Notes: generated by a model from the letters alone, not told the origin. A DNA stretch of 64,000 bases from Epiperipatus broadwayi (GCA_028023455.1 JAQFVV010012402.1:9840292-9904291); one strand, 5' to 3'. Shown: positions 38,501 to 48,030, numbered from the stretch's first letter. Translations and numbers: made by a program.

Positions 38501-41500
38501 TCTGGAATGGCTAAATGTCTCACCAACAAATATTTTATGAGAGATCTGGCTTTAATAATCGATATATTAGAAGAAATTTCTTTATTGTCAGATGCTCTTC
38601 AAGGAAGATGTGTGACCATATTGCGTGCTGAACAATTGATTAAGAGAACACTTAAAGCATTTGAATATCTCAAAGAAAAGAGTGGAATTCCAGCATATTA
38701 ATTTTGTTGAAGACAACAAATATGTGTTTTCCCCATCAAAAATTACTGAATGCAATGACAATAAATGCGACATTAAGATTAATGGATTGTGATAACATAA
38801 GTAATAATATTCAAGACAGAAATCATAAAATTCATCAATTAGTTAAAATTGTGAACCCAGATGCTTGGAATCTAGAAGAAACTGTAGTTCCCTGGAAAGA
38901 ATTTGAAAAGAAATTACCAGATTTTTACAAAGTATTTCATCATGAGATTTCAGTTAATGATTTTCGTGATTAGGTTGAAAGTGTTACAAGAAATCACCAG
39001 AAACATGTTGTACCCGAAACTATTCAAAGAGCTAAAAATATAATTAATACCATTGCTGAGAGTTCCACAGAAGCTGAACAAGGGTTTTCTGTGATGAACA
39101 CAATTTATTTGGATAAAAGAAATCGCCTCAAAGTGAAAAATGTGGCAAATCTTCTAGTAATAAATATGATAGGACTTTCATTAGATCGTTGGGACTGCAG
39201 TGACTCAGTTCAAATATGGCTAAGAAATCACAACACAGCTGATGATGCTAGAGTCAAAATGCATCATCAACCTGAAGAAACATATGATGCAAATAGAATG
39301 TCAATATGGAAATATCTTGCCACATAAATGTTTTTTTTTTTCCAATTATAAAAATGGTTTAATTCTTTTTGATCCCATGAGTGAGATTGCAAAGTACATC
39401 ATAATGTGTATGTGCACTGCTGCACTTTTTTGTGTATGGGGGGGGGGGGGATCGTGTAAAATTTCTGAGAAGTAGCCAAACAGAATAGGTTCTTAAATAC
39501 AACCTACCTTTAGAGAACCTGTTCTTAGAAATTTGGGATATCATCACTGAGTGTACCCCCTCCAATTAACATATCAAAGTATAATTAAGAAATTTTTCAA
39601 GTAGGTTTTGATTATCCTATAATTAGCATTATCAATCTACTTATGTCAATTTATTTATAAAATATATGTTTTCTTAATAGTTATATATAAATTATAACTG
39701 GAATATAGAAAAATCTTAAGTGTCTTGGAATGAGAATGTGAATATATTAAATCATTCACTTTACATTCATTACTTTTAATAATCTTATTAACATTTGTGA
39801 AATATTGAAATTTACTTCATGTTAATATTGGATGTTAAACTATGTAATGATCAATGAATTTTATTAGTGCAGTATCAGATTGTAATTCTATTTAAAAGGT
39901 AATAATCTCTCCTCATTTGCATTGTACTATAATATTAAATCAGTAATGTTAAATGTGAGGATACTCTCATTGCAGCCACAAGATAAAGACTGAGAAAATA
40001 ACATCTTATTTTCGAACTTAAATGCAAAATTATATAGGCCAATCTTAAGTGTCTTGAAATGAAAACGTGAAATAGAAATATATAATATAGCAAAGTAGGG
40101 CATTTCTATGATTTAAAGTTCACAAATTTTGATACGTGTACATATTTATATTTATATATAAGAACATACATAAGATTGTATGCTTATATAAATGTATGTG
40201 TGTATATAAAATTTTTGAAATGGATACTATATATGATTTTTACGAAATGTATGTGAATTTATATGTTTATGCATTTTTACATTAATTCGTTATACAGGAT
40301 AAATTATAAGTACTCATAAAATTATTTAATTTATTATGTTGTATACACTTTTTTTATTATTATTTTTTTTTTTTTTAGATAGTATTTTATAATTGGTTCT
40401 TTTTATTATTATATATAAATAATTTTGCATATATGATAATAGATATATACAATATCATTTAAAGGACTAGTTTTCTGAAAAGAGTTATGGATTAAATAAC
40501 ACATAATGATTGTAATTTAATTTTTTAAAATTATTAAATTAGTTATATTTAAATTACTTTTGTTACAGCTTTTGTAACATTTATATATATATAATTATTA
40601 AAGAAGTGTTCAGCACTTTATAATAATAGGATTTACACATATGTATATATATATTAATGAAAACAAGTTGTATATCACATGACCTATATATAACTTTCAT
40701 TACCAATATGTAATAAATAAAGAGCATGCTAATAGTTCTAAACAAGCTTTTTTTTTTATGATAAATGCTACAAGAGAAAACATTTGAAATATTTATCAGG
40801 CCCAGATAGTTTTTTCAGTTGAAGAACTGAATTTGAAGACATACAGATGTCTGAAAATTTCAGATCTTTTTAAAATTAAGTATTATATAAATGCTTGGCT
40901 TGAGTTAGTATTCTGAATCTAATATCCTAGCTCCTCACTGAAGAGAGCCATAGCTCGAAACCAATCTGGGGATAATCCTAGATAAAAACTTCAAATGCTT
41001 TTCTCTTGTGGCATTTATCATAAAAAAAAAAGCTTGTTTAGAACTATTAGCATGCTCTTTATTTATTACATATGTATATGTACAAGTATAATACTATTAA
41101 TCAATCAGTACATAATAAAACTTCTTAAAGCACTCTTAAAACTAATGAAGACACATGAGGACAAGAATTTGAGTTAACTGATGAAGATTAATTCTTCCTG
41201 AAACACATATTGGGAATCATTTACTTTTTACATGTCTTCCACTCGTAAGCAAAAAAGAAAAATGTTAAATGAATAATATTCATGTTGAGATTTAATAATT
41301 AATATATTAAACTTAAACTGATTAAAATTTTTCATCTGAATTGAACAATTAAATAATAATGTATAGTTTAATAAAATTAATAAAAAACAGCATTGTACAA
41401 TGTCAAACAAATTCACAAAAATATCAGCATATGATATACATGTAATTGTAAAACTCATCATTAATTTTTTATTCTTTATCTTTCAATCTTTGTTTTTTAT

Positions 41501-42355
41501 TTATTCTGGATTTAGAATGAACATACTCATGAGTGATAATTTTTATACATAAAAAGTAATACTCGCGACCAATTAGGATTACTAAATGTAATAAGATCAA
41601 GGAATAAGCAGATTTCTGTCAAAAAATATAATTTCCCAAAGAAAGTATAAGTTAAGTAATATTTTTAGGCCTGCTAACCTGTTAAATTTATAATATTGTT
41701 AGAAATTGACCTTAAGAATTAAAAATATTTGGCTTATCTGCTTCAAAATTTTAATCACTGGTTGTCTGATTAGGGAGATTCCTTAAATTTCTTAGTGGGT
41801 AACTAATGAGCAATGGGTATATAAAAGACCAAGTAATAATCATTTAATTATTCTGCTTTACCCAGGTGTAATGGAGATTGTGGTTAGAATGATTATCGTA
41901 GAATTTTTTCAAGACAACTAAGTGAATACAAAGGTTTATAGTTTTAATAATGTAAGAAATAATTATTGATTTCTATTTTGTTATAGAAGTTTCAATATTC
42001 AGGAATTTGATCATCTATCTTTTTGCTGCAATCAATTTAGAATTTAATGGAGATATGTAATATTTTTGAAAGAAGTTTTTCAAGCTTATATTATTGCCAT
42101 CATTTTTTACATAATTGATAAAAAATCTCACATTAGATAACGAGATATTTTTATTAAACAATTTCATAAATATCTACAGCTGTTTATATTTGGATTGTGG
42201 TTGAGATTGAATATAATTTTGAGCTACTAATTTTAATAAATATGTATAATTTTACTTTATGTATTCAAACTGTGACTATATTTTGTTAAATTTTCATTAT
42301 ATTTATATGGTACAATATTTTTACAACCATTACGCTATAGCTACTTACTTGACAT
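29334..42355 (-). CDS. NDUFB1: NADH dehydrogenase 1 beta subcomplex subunit 1 (MNLL subunit), two coding exons
   Basis: Accessory single-pass subunit of mitochondrial complex I in the inner membrane. Coding segments: 42355-42349 (ATG TCA A|gtaagt) and 29524-29334 (ag|AGCTTAAC...), together 65 residues beginning MSKLNYGKSP. Seen: a hydrophobic segment WLYIFPILGGYVGW, then a basic Arg-rich turn and FRNKSKLYGRELQPGE. From family knowledge, human NDUFB1 has HWVHVLVPMGFVIG followed by FRNKSMLFKRELQPSE, so identity is clear. The 12.8-kb intron is very large for a gene this small. The start exon contains little else coding; the preceding exon holds another complete ORF (see 43917-44113). The frame is intact. 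Confidence 0.9.
29702..29885 (+). repeat. Dispersed repeat I, copy 1
   Basis: Matches 39841-40021 (CAGTATCAGATT.TAATTCTATTT.AAGGTAATAATC, then AATGTTAAATG.GAGGATA.TCTCATT). A shorter related piece is at 60620-60705. Confidence 0.65.
29950..30605 (+). mobile_element. LINE fragment, 3' end (copy 1)
   Basis: Matches 33905-34570 closely: AAGATTTGGATAAAGAATTTATG, GAACTAGTATGGAGAGTAAA, TATATAGAAGTAAACGGAA. It encodes the post-reverse-transcriptase Cys/His region CKLCKEDIENIRHLSIECK (30273-30329), followed by a Lys-rich tail. It ends near the shared GGGCATAGTTGCTGAGAGA...GACTCC block. 5'-truncated, as LINE copies usually are. Confidence 0.8.
31411..31435. repeat. G+C-rich hairpin
   Basis: CCTTCGG and CCGAAGG are inverted copies around a GC-rich loop. 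It directly follows TGTAGTCAGCGTCAACGGG (31391-31409), which recurs with three changes at 55811-55829. Confidence 0.5.
32141..32515 (-). CDS. Unrecognised open frame, possible exon or element remnant
   Basis: The minus-strand frame is open from about 32512 (after a CTCCAG acceptor-like site) to TAG at 32141. It begins TKNPQPHQYSLPDIYQQP, is rich in Arg/Lys in the middle (VRRRKHAYKIIKRKRY) and has five Cys. Codons with CG are frequent, unlike the surroundings. No homology recognised and no splice donor needed. It might be an exon of an unknown gene or part of a transposon. Confidence 0.3.
32916..34570 (+). mobile_element. LINE fragment, reverse transcriptase to 3' end (copy 2)
   Basis: Reverse transcriptase motifs in order: VIIDIEKAYDRVNRNRLW (from about 32922), QECPMSPILFLLY (about 33115) and FADDVL (33235 on). 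Then comes a long connecting region and the Cys/His motif CKLCKEGIENIRHLLIKCK (34229-34285). Several stops and shifts make it inactive. 5'-truncated, with no poly-A tail seen. The closing GGGCATAGTTGCTGAGAGA block is shared with 29950-30605. Confidence 0.85.
33233..33274 (+). repeat. 21-bp tandem duplication inside the reverse transcriptase active-site box
   Basis: CTTTTATTTGCAGATGATGT is repeated in tandem, so the frame reads LLFADDVLLFADDVLL. The duplication keeps frame but doubles the catalytic FADD motif. Confidence 0.85.
34571..36114. other. Gene-free stretch before the hAT element
   Basis: No supportable gene. The segment 35510-35890 is less A+T-rich and could be an old repeat, but I found no second copy in the window. 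Confidence 0.5.
36115..36122 (+). repeat. hAT target-site duplication, left
   Basis: AGTGTACC, repeated exactly at 39550-39557. Eight bases is the hAT hallmark. Confidence 0.92.
36123..39549 (+). mobile_element. hAT superfamily DNA transposon, structurally complete, coding-dead
   Basis: 3,427 bp bounded by the 14-bp perfect inverted repeat CAGTGATGATATCC (36123-36136; complement at 39536-39549) and an exact 8-bp target duplication AGTGTACC. The left subterminal region has AACCGGTT twice (36137-36144, 36151-36158), the right one AGAACCTGTTCT (39514-39525). It carries a decayed transposase gene on the + strand and sits antisense in the long intron of the NDUFB1 unit. The intact ends beside a broken gene point to a copy mobilised in trans or aged in place. 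Confidence 0.93.
37189..39327 (+). pseudogene. hAT transposase pseudogene (KIAA1586-like family)
   Basis: Pieces in three frames follow the order of hAT transposases related to the domesticated human protein KIAA1586. Seen: an N-terminal part from 37189 (MKQKCQTILDFLIKD), LAKLNRPFSDIEHLI, CVIIDEALTIS (candidate first catalytic Asp), GFCSDGASVMLG (second Asp), a WHCLSHRLQL stretch, FGPRWAACSHRT (conserved RW), and the dimerisation region STEAEQGFSVMN followed by DKRNRLKVKNVANLL. It ends TAA at 39325-39327. Breaks include stops at 37495, 38699 and 38971 and shifts near 37560, 37960 and 38240. No BED zinc finger seen. Non-functional. Confidence 0.88.
39550..39557 (+). repeat. hAT target-site duplication, right
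   Basis: AGTGTACC directly after the right terminal inverted repeat, identical to 36115-36122. Confidence 0.92.
39841..40021 (+). repeat. Dispersed repeat I, copy 2
   Basis: Second copy of 29702-29885 in the same orientation, with both ends (TATGTAATGA; ACATCTTATTTTC) preserved. Confidence 0.65.
40706..41073. mobile_element. Foldback MITE D with nearly identical arms
   Basis: The left arm (40706 to about 40788) and right arm (about 40988 to 41073) are inverted copies with very few differences. They share ATATGTAATAAATAAAGAGC at the outside and TTTATGATAAATGC with an ACAAGAGAAAA block inside. The central 200 bp is unique. No ORF. High arm identity suggests a recent element. Confidence 0.85.
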
Positions 42356-42401
42356 CTTGTAAGTATAAGATGCTGGTGATTTGCCACATAATAGATTGTC
42401 T
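42349..42401 (-). CDS. NDUFB1: NDUFB1 start exon (53 nt; coding 42355-42349)
   Basis: Acceptor attttcag|AGACAATC, donor ATGTCAA|gtaagt. The only AUG in frame with NDUFB1 is at 42355-42353, with A at -3. An out-of-frame AUG at 42389 opens a 15-codon frame that overlaps the start and ends just inside the last exon. The first base of this exon completes the stop codon of the upstream ORF. Confidence 0.8.
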
Positions 42402-42424
42402 CTGAAAATGATAGATATATAATA

Positions 42425-42995
42425 TATAGATTATTACTATCCAGTGTTAATGAATCTGGCTTCACCAGCCAAGAGCACGCTCAGCCATTGTTATTCTCTG
42501 TATATATATTGAATAAAACTTCTTAGCCAATGTTCAAAACATTGAAATGAACCAATAATTGAAACTGTAGCTGCTAATTTCTAAATTGAACAATCTTCAA
42601 TCTATTCTAGAGCCATCTATTGTAAGCTTAAATAATGAATGGGTAGTGGATAATATAATGCTATAAAATCACTATCCCCAGGGAGCTTTTGTCTTTGCTA
42701 ATGAAGATTATGATTTAAAGCTGGAACTAAAGCACTTGTACATCCAATGGTTATCCTTTACTCCTTTATACTATTCTGGTTAATATCCTGAAATTAAAAA
42801 AAAATCCTGAGATTTGCAACTAGACTATCTGACACTGCCAATTTCTATATATTTTAGAGACCTTACTTTTATCACAATTGTAAATCCTTTCTATGTGACC
42901 ATAGACAGATCTAAAATGGAGTGAAGATTGTTTAATTTAGAAATTAGCATTTACAATTTTAATTATTAATACTGGATAGTAATAGTCATATAAAA
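42425..42995. mobile_element. Foldback MITE F next to the NDUFB1 start exon
   Basis: ATTACTATCCAGTGTTAAT (left) pairs with ATTAATACTGGATAGTAAT (right). A second block TGCTAATTTCTAAATTGAAC pairs with GTTTAATTTAGAAATTAGCA. The left arm carries an extra 90-100 bp between the blocks. The outermost pairing begins about 25 bp upstream (minus sense) of the 53-nt exon, inside its intron. A further inverted pair is TATATATTTTAGAGACCTTA (about 42850) against TCTCTAAAATATATA (43050). Confidence 0.65.
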
Positions 42996-43916
42996 TTATG
43001 TGATACTATTGTTGTATTAACCTTTCTATAGTTATCATAAAATTGAAGTCTCTAAAATATATAACTGATCTGGTGTCAGATCTATAAAACTATATGAATT
43101 AATATAAGTTCCAAACCTTAGGGGGGTTTTGAATTTTAGGGTAGTAGCTTAAATCATGTAAGCAAAAGGTGGCTATTAGATGCATAAGTGCACTAGTTTC
43201 AGTTTTGAATCTTCATTTTCACTGATGAAGGCAAAAGCTATATAATCTGATGTGCGTTAATTACACAAATTAGTGTAGATGACTCTAAAATAAAGTGAAA
43301 TAATAGCTTTTGGAAACCTATGAACATTATATTGCTGTTGTAAATTAAATAAACATTTAATTAAATTTATTAACTTACAATTAAATTATTCTACCATAAA
43401 GTTCATGTAATATTCGAGGGTCCTATATGGTTTAGTGCAGGGATAGAAGGCAGACTTTATTATTTCTGGCAACTTAACATGCGTATGTATATAAAAATGA
43501 ACATTATTAGATTATGAATAAAAGTAGACCTTAATCAAAAGGATAAATTTAAATAATACTTATAATAGATTTATAAAGAATTACTGCAGTAAAAAAAGAT
43601 TAAATGATAGTATTTTAATAATCAATAAACTGCAATCAGTTATATTTTATTATCCATTTACAATGACATATAATCTCCATTAATTTTTAAATCAATAACA
43701 GAAAAAGAAATATGGAATTGGATATTTGAATAGCTTCTCTAACAAAATATAAATTAATTTAATTCTGAGTCTATTTTCATAGATTTAAATTCTTAAGTAA
43801 GTATTATATTAACGTATAATTGAAACTGCTTGTGTAAAAGCAACTATTTAAACATATTTGGAAGATAAACATTAGTATATGTCATTTAAACAAGCAAAAA
43901 AGCAAATATTACTTAC

Positions 43917-44116
43917 TATTCATTATTGATAGTTTGCTTCAATGCTTCTAATTCAGCAGTCTTTTTTAATTGAGCTTTATATCGATATGTACGGGTGTAA
44001 TCAGCAATTATAGCCCAAGAGGTAAAAATTGGAAAAAGGATAACAAATTTATATCTTTTAAATAAAAACCAGCCTTTTTTCAAGAGATTAGGATCTGAAG
44101 TTACATCTGCCATCAA
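43917..44116 (-). CDS. Small single-pass membrane protein, first cistron of the NDUFB1 transcript
   Basis: Exon 44116-43917: acceptor aaatttag|TTGATGG, donor GAATA|gtaagt. ATG at 44113-44111 opens a 65-codon frame: an acidic start (MADVTSDPN), a basic stretch (KKGWFLFKRYK), a hydrophobic segment FVILFPIFTSWAII (about residues 23-36), then a basic/polar tail rich in Lys, Ala and Glu. The stop is TAG if unspliced and TA|A if spliced to 42401. I do not recognise the family. Size, basic flanks and pairing with NDUFB1 suggest a mitochondrial inner-membrane protein; this is inference. The AUG has T at -3, a weak context that could permit leaky scanning to NDUFB1. Confidence 0.75.
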
Positions 44117-47100
44117 CTAAATTTAAAAAAAATATCATTATTGCAAATATAAATTTAAAAAACAACAACTTAGAAATAAAAAAAAACAAAACAACTATGA
44201 TAAAGTCAAATAATAAACTTCTAAAAATAATTAAAAAGAGATAATAAAAAAACGTCCATACATTTATTTGTATGTTTAGGGGTTAAGGAAATGCTCACGA
44301 TACTAGCACTATAGTTTTGATAGCATATAGTGTAAAAATAAGCATTAATAAAACTTTTTTCTTTTAGAGAACAGTAAGGTAGTAAGAAATATCTGAAAGA
44401 AAATAGCTATTCATTAAGTATGTCAGTGAAATATAAGGTCATTGCTGGAACCTAATAAGAGGAGAATAAATGTTAAAGACTAATTAACTGTTAAAATGTT
44501 TCAAAATCATACAATTTCAAAGGTGATATCTGCATTCAGTCAATAAGAAAAATGCTAGAAATGATTGTAGTTGAAAACCAAGCTGAAAACTAACAAATAT
44601 TACAAAAAAATACATGCTAAATATGCAAAATATTTAAGTTTCTATGAGATCAATCTGTCATTAGCTTCAGAAGAACTTTTATGGGTGAGTTTCCATTTCA
44701 AAGACATTGTTTTTGAACATGAATATAATAGTCAAGGAAGAAACAAAGAAAACCACACGAAAACATGTAAATCATTTCAGAGATCATAGAAAATCTGAAG
44801 TATTATAGTGCCAAACATTCCAAATTACATGGAGGAATCAGACTCAATGGAAGCAAACGAAGTGCATAAAGCAGAAGAGAACATTACGATCGAGAAGAAT
44901 ACTCTCCCTGTGTAGATCCCAAAAACTAAGAAGGAGTCAAGTTATTTTAAGGACTACGTGAGACTTCAGACACTATAATTTCTGGAGGCGTTATATTTAG
45001 AATGTAAATAATGTGCTATATTTAGAATAATGTAAATAATTCTACTAAATTTGAAATACATGCTAAATAAATAAATGAAATAAAGTATTACGAAGCAAAA
45101 ATTAAAAAGTTATAAATGTTTAATTATAGTAAAAATATTTTGATAAGCATTTCTGTAGTAGAAAATATTGGACTAAAATAATAGACCAGGATAGAGATTA
45201 ATTAAAATAATTAAACAATAGTTCCTGTTCAAGAAATAGAACAGCATAAATAATATCTTCTAGAATTTTCCATGATCTTAGGGATTGGACAGAAAAAAGA
45301 ATAAAAGCTCACCTGTAAGAATTGGGGTCATAACACACACATTTGTATTAATGGAAATGATTGTTGAATCCACAGAAAGTGCAAAGCCAAAAGGATTATG
45401 AATGACCCAATGCACTGCACCATTGATGTTCAAAAGTGTGCCTGACTTGTATAGGTCACACTGGTTTATGATTTTGTATCTCTCTATGGGTGCATATTGC
45501 GATTTTTAAAATACTTATCTATGCAAGCATTATTATTTATCAAGTTGTTATTTATGAAGCACTGTTAATTCTATTTTACTGTTATCTTGTTAGCAATAAA
45601 TGTTAAGTTTTAGTTATAAAATTTTCTTGTGTTATAATTATTTCTGCTTGTCTGATTACCTTAACCACGACTGCAGTGTTAGTGGCAGCTATACCCAGCA
45701 ATAACAATAATATTCTGGTTGCCATAGATAGATATGACCATTTGGTAAGGTAAATAAAAAACTATTATGTAAATTTCTGATTTGAAATTAATTATGGAAA
45801 AACAAAAGTTTTTAATTTCAAATATCTTTATTAAAAAAAAAAAAGATATCAATATTAATATTCATCTTTAATTTAGTTTATAATTAATATGCTAATACTC
45901 TGGATATTCCTATTTTACTTGCCACAGATTTCTTTATGATTAGTTGCTTTCAAAGGAATTTTATTTCAATGCTTCCTGTGCAAATATAGAATACATTTAA
46001 TTTAAGATTGTCAAGAAAAATTTCTGCAAACTTTATATTTTTAAAAAGCCAAAACCCATCAATGCCCGAAACAGTCAGCATTTAATGCAAATAAAAAAAA
46101 ACCATTGATAATGAACCTCACAATTAAACTTCCCTATCTACAAGATAATATAAAAATAATTTTAAATCAAAAATAATAGTAATATCAAACACAAAAATTC
46201 ACTAACATAATAACCAATCTTTAAATAATAACTAATATATCTAACATAGATTTCTTTAGTATCACAACACAACACATGCATTTAAAAGAAAGTAACTTTT
46301 CAATAGAGGATAGAAAAAAAGAATTACATCAAATTAAAAAAATAAAACAATTAAATCAAAGAAAACTTTAAAATAGACTTTCAAAAATAAATAAAATGTG
46401 CTCTTTGAAGAAATATCTTTTAAATAAGTTTAAATTAACAATCACATATAAACACAAACTTCAATGATTATTCATATAATCCATTTATTCATTAGACCAG
46501 ATTCAAGATTAATTACCCTTTCACAAGAATATTAAAGATATGTAAATGGAATTCACAAGAGAGTACTCATAAATAAAAACATTTCAATTCATTCTTTAAC
46601 ATTCCTAAAGGATTATTCATAATTTATTTACTTATAAATTTTGAAGATTTCCTATCCTAATATAAATCGGGCACTGATTATGTTTGGGGGATGGTGATTC
46701 GGATCAACTGACGAGTACTGTTTCAGCATAAAATATGTATATTAGAGATTATTTATCTTTTTCATGTGTAGTATGGGATAGAGTGCTTAGCTGAAGGGAG
46801 CTTGAAAGTCTGTGTTTAAAAGAGCACACATATATAAATATATTTCAATGATAAGGAACCAAGATAGACTCATAGCAATATATTTCTTTAAGATTTTTTT
46901 TTATTTGCAAGTCAAGGCCGCATTTTAATTATATGACTTACAAATAAATTATGAATTTCATTATTACTTAAATAATGTTTATAAAAATTTGCGAGAGAAG
47001 AGTATTTACCACCAACTTAAAACTAAAAAATTTAAACTCTGACTGGAACGTAAATAAAATGTATCGCGATTTAATTTTAAAAACAGAGTCATTCTTATTA

Positions 47101-47175
47101 CAAATAGCAGTTAATTAAATTTTAAAATATTTAACGTTCAAATTGAATGGCTTATAAAATGAAGATTATTTTTAC
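44117..47175 (-). other. Putative first intron of the NDUFB1 unit
   Basis: 3 kb between the candidate first exon and the small-protein exon. It contains the family B foldback half at 46640-46815. An alternative minus-strand donor TTACAG|gtgagc lies near 45309. No coding region supported. Confidence 0.4.
46640..46815 (+). mobile_element. Foldback family B, single arm (B2)
   Basis: Matches the right arm of the 57000-57665 element: TTGAAGATTT.CTATC.TAATATAAA, GGGGATGGTGATT.GGA.CAACTGA, then GGGATAGAGTGCTTAGCTGAAGGGAG. No left arm, so truncated. Confidence 0.65.
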
Positions 47176-47252
47176 CCGATAAAAACATAACAGCAACCTT
47201 GACGTTGTTTCATTCCTAAAGGTCTAAGATTCGTTTGCGCTATTTCTGCCAT
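47176..47252 (-). CDS. Candidate first exon of the NDUFB1 unit (short ORF)
   Basis: In a locally less A+T-rich patch, ATG at 47252 opens 25 codons (MAEIAQTNLRPLGMKQRQGC and on) to a donor ATCGG|gtaaaa. Joined to 44116 the frame closes at once: GGT TGA, with TGA overlapping the next ATG as TGATG. It could be a 5' UTR exon with an upstream ORF, the start of an unrelated gene, or chance. No promoter motif was identified. Confidence 0.3.
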
Positions 47253-47800
47253 CTATTGAGTATTTCTAAATTCACGTTTATCTTCATTTGACGAGATTTG
47301 AAAAAGAAAATTTTTTTTACTTTTATCTATATTCGAGCTCTTAAAGTTATATTTACATCTATTAACGAAATTATTTTAGGATTAAGGGGTTTTTAAATTA
47401 CGCTAGTATATATAAATCACGCTTTATGTGTTAGTCAGTAAATGATATATACGATCAAAGCTAGAGTTTTGGTAAACTCGTTCTATATTTACTGACCTTA
47501 GTTTCATTCCGCATTATTTTATCATTATGCGAGTTATTAAAAAGTTATATTGACATCTACTAACTGAAGATTAATTTAATATTAAGAGGTTAAATATGCA
47601 ACTAGAGCATTACCCTAAAATTCAAAATTAATCTAATTCGATTCCCATGCTAGTACTATGATTAGTAGACCAGCAGTAACTGAAGAAGAGAGGAGAATAA
47701 TACCACTCGAAACGTTAGTGTTAAACACTAACCAGTGTGCCAAAGTTTTAAAATGTTCTAAAGTCATTCAGTTCTTAATAATTGATGACGGAAATAATCC
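47253..47800. other. Region upstream of the candidate first exon
   Basis: Less A+T-rich than average and a plausible promoter region for the minus-strand unit, but no TATA or initiator could be singled out. The frame at 47658-47870 (+) has no recognisable domain and runs into a repeat. Confidence 0.35.
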
Positions 47801-47801
47801 T

Positions 47802-47852
47802 ACAAATAATATATTATTACTTTTATATTGCTTTACCAGAAAAATATTCACA
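47802..47852 (+). repeat. 51-bp direct repeat, left copy
   Basis: ACAAATAATATATTATTACT and about 30 further bases recur at 48037-48088, flanking the family A fragment. Confidence 0.75.
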
Positions 47853-47867
47853 ATTAAAAATAGTCAA

Positions 47868-48030
47868 TAAACATCACATGACCACCTCCTCTTATGCTTG
47901 TGTATAGCTGTTGTTAAAACAGGCAAAACTCACTATATATATATTCCACACACAGCAAGCTAGAGTAATCAATGGATGCCAGAAGGCTTGTGCATAAAAT
48001 CCCCATCTAGTGCCTACTCATCCAATAAAT
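47868..48030. mobile_element. Foldback family A, left arm only (A3)
   Basis: Begins AAACATCACATGACCACC, the outer end also seen at 58482 (inverted). It continues AAAACAGGCAAAACTC and AGTAATCAATGGATGC, and ends AAAATCCCCATCTAGTGCC. The right arm is missing. Confidence 0.7.

Larger units (their letters stand above)
39558..42348. other. Rest of the NDUFB1 long intron
   Basis: Contains repeat I copy 2 and the foldback element at 40706-41073; otherwise A+T-rich with microsatellites and no coding signal. Confidence 0.6.

Noticed and set aside
44571-44789. 72-codon + strand open frame
   Set aside because: No domain, no splice or conservation signal, opposite strand to the gene in this interval.
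47658-47870. 70-codon + strand frame beginning MISRPAVTEEERR
   Set aside because: Runs into a 51-bp direct repeat and shows no recognisable domain; composition in its second half is that of the repeat.
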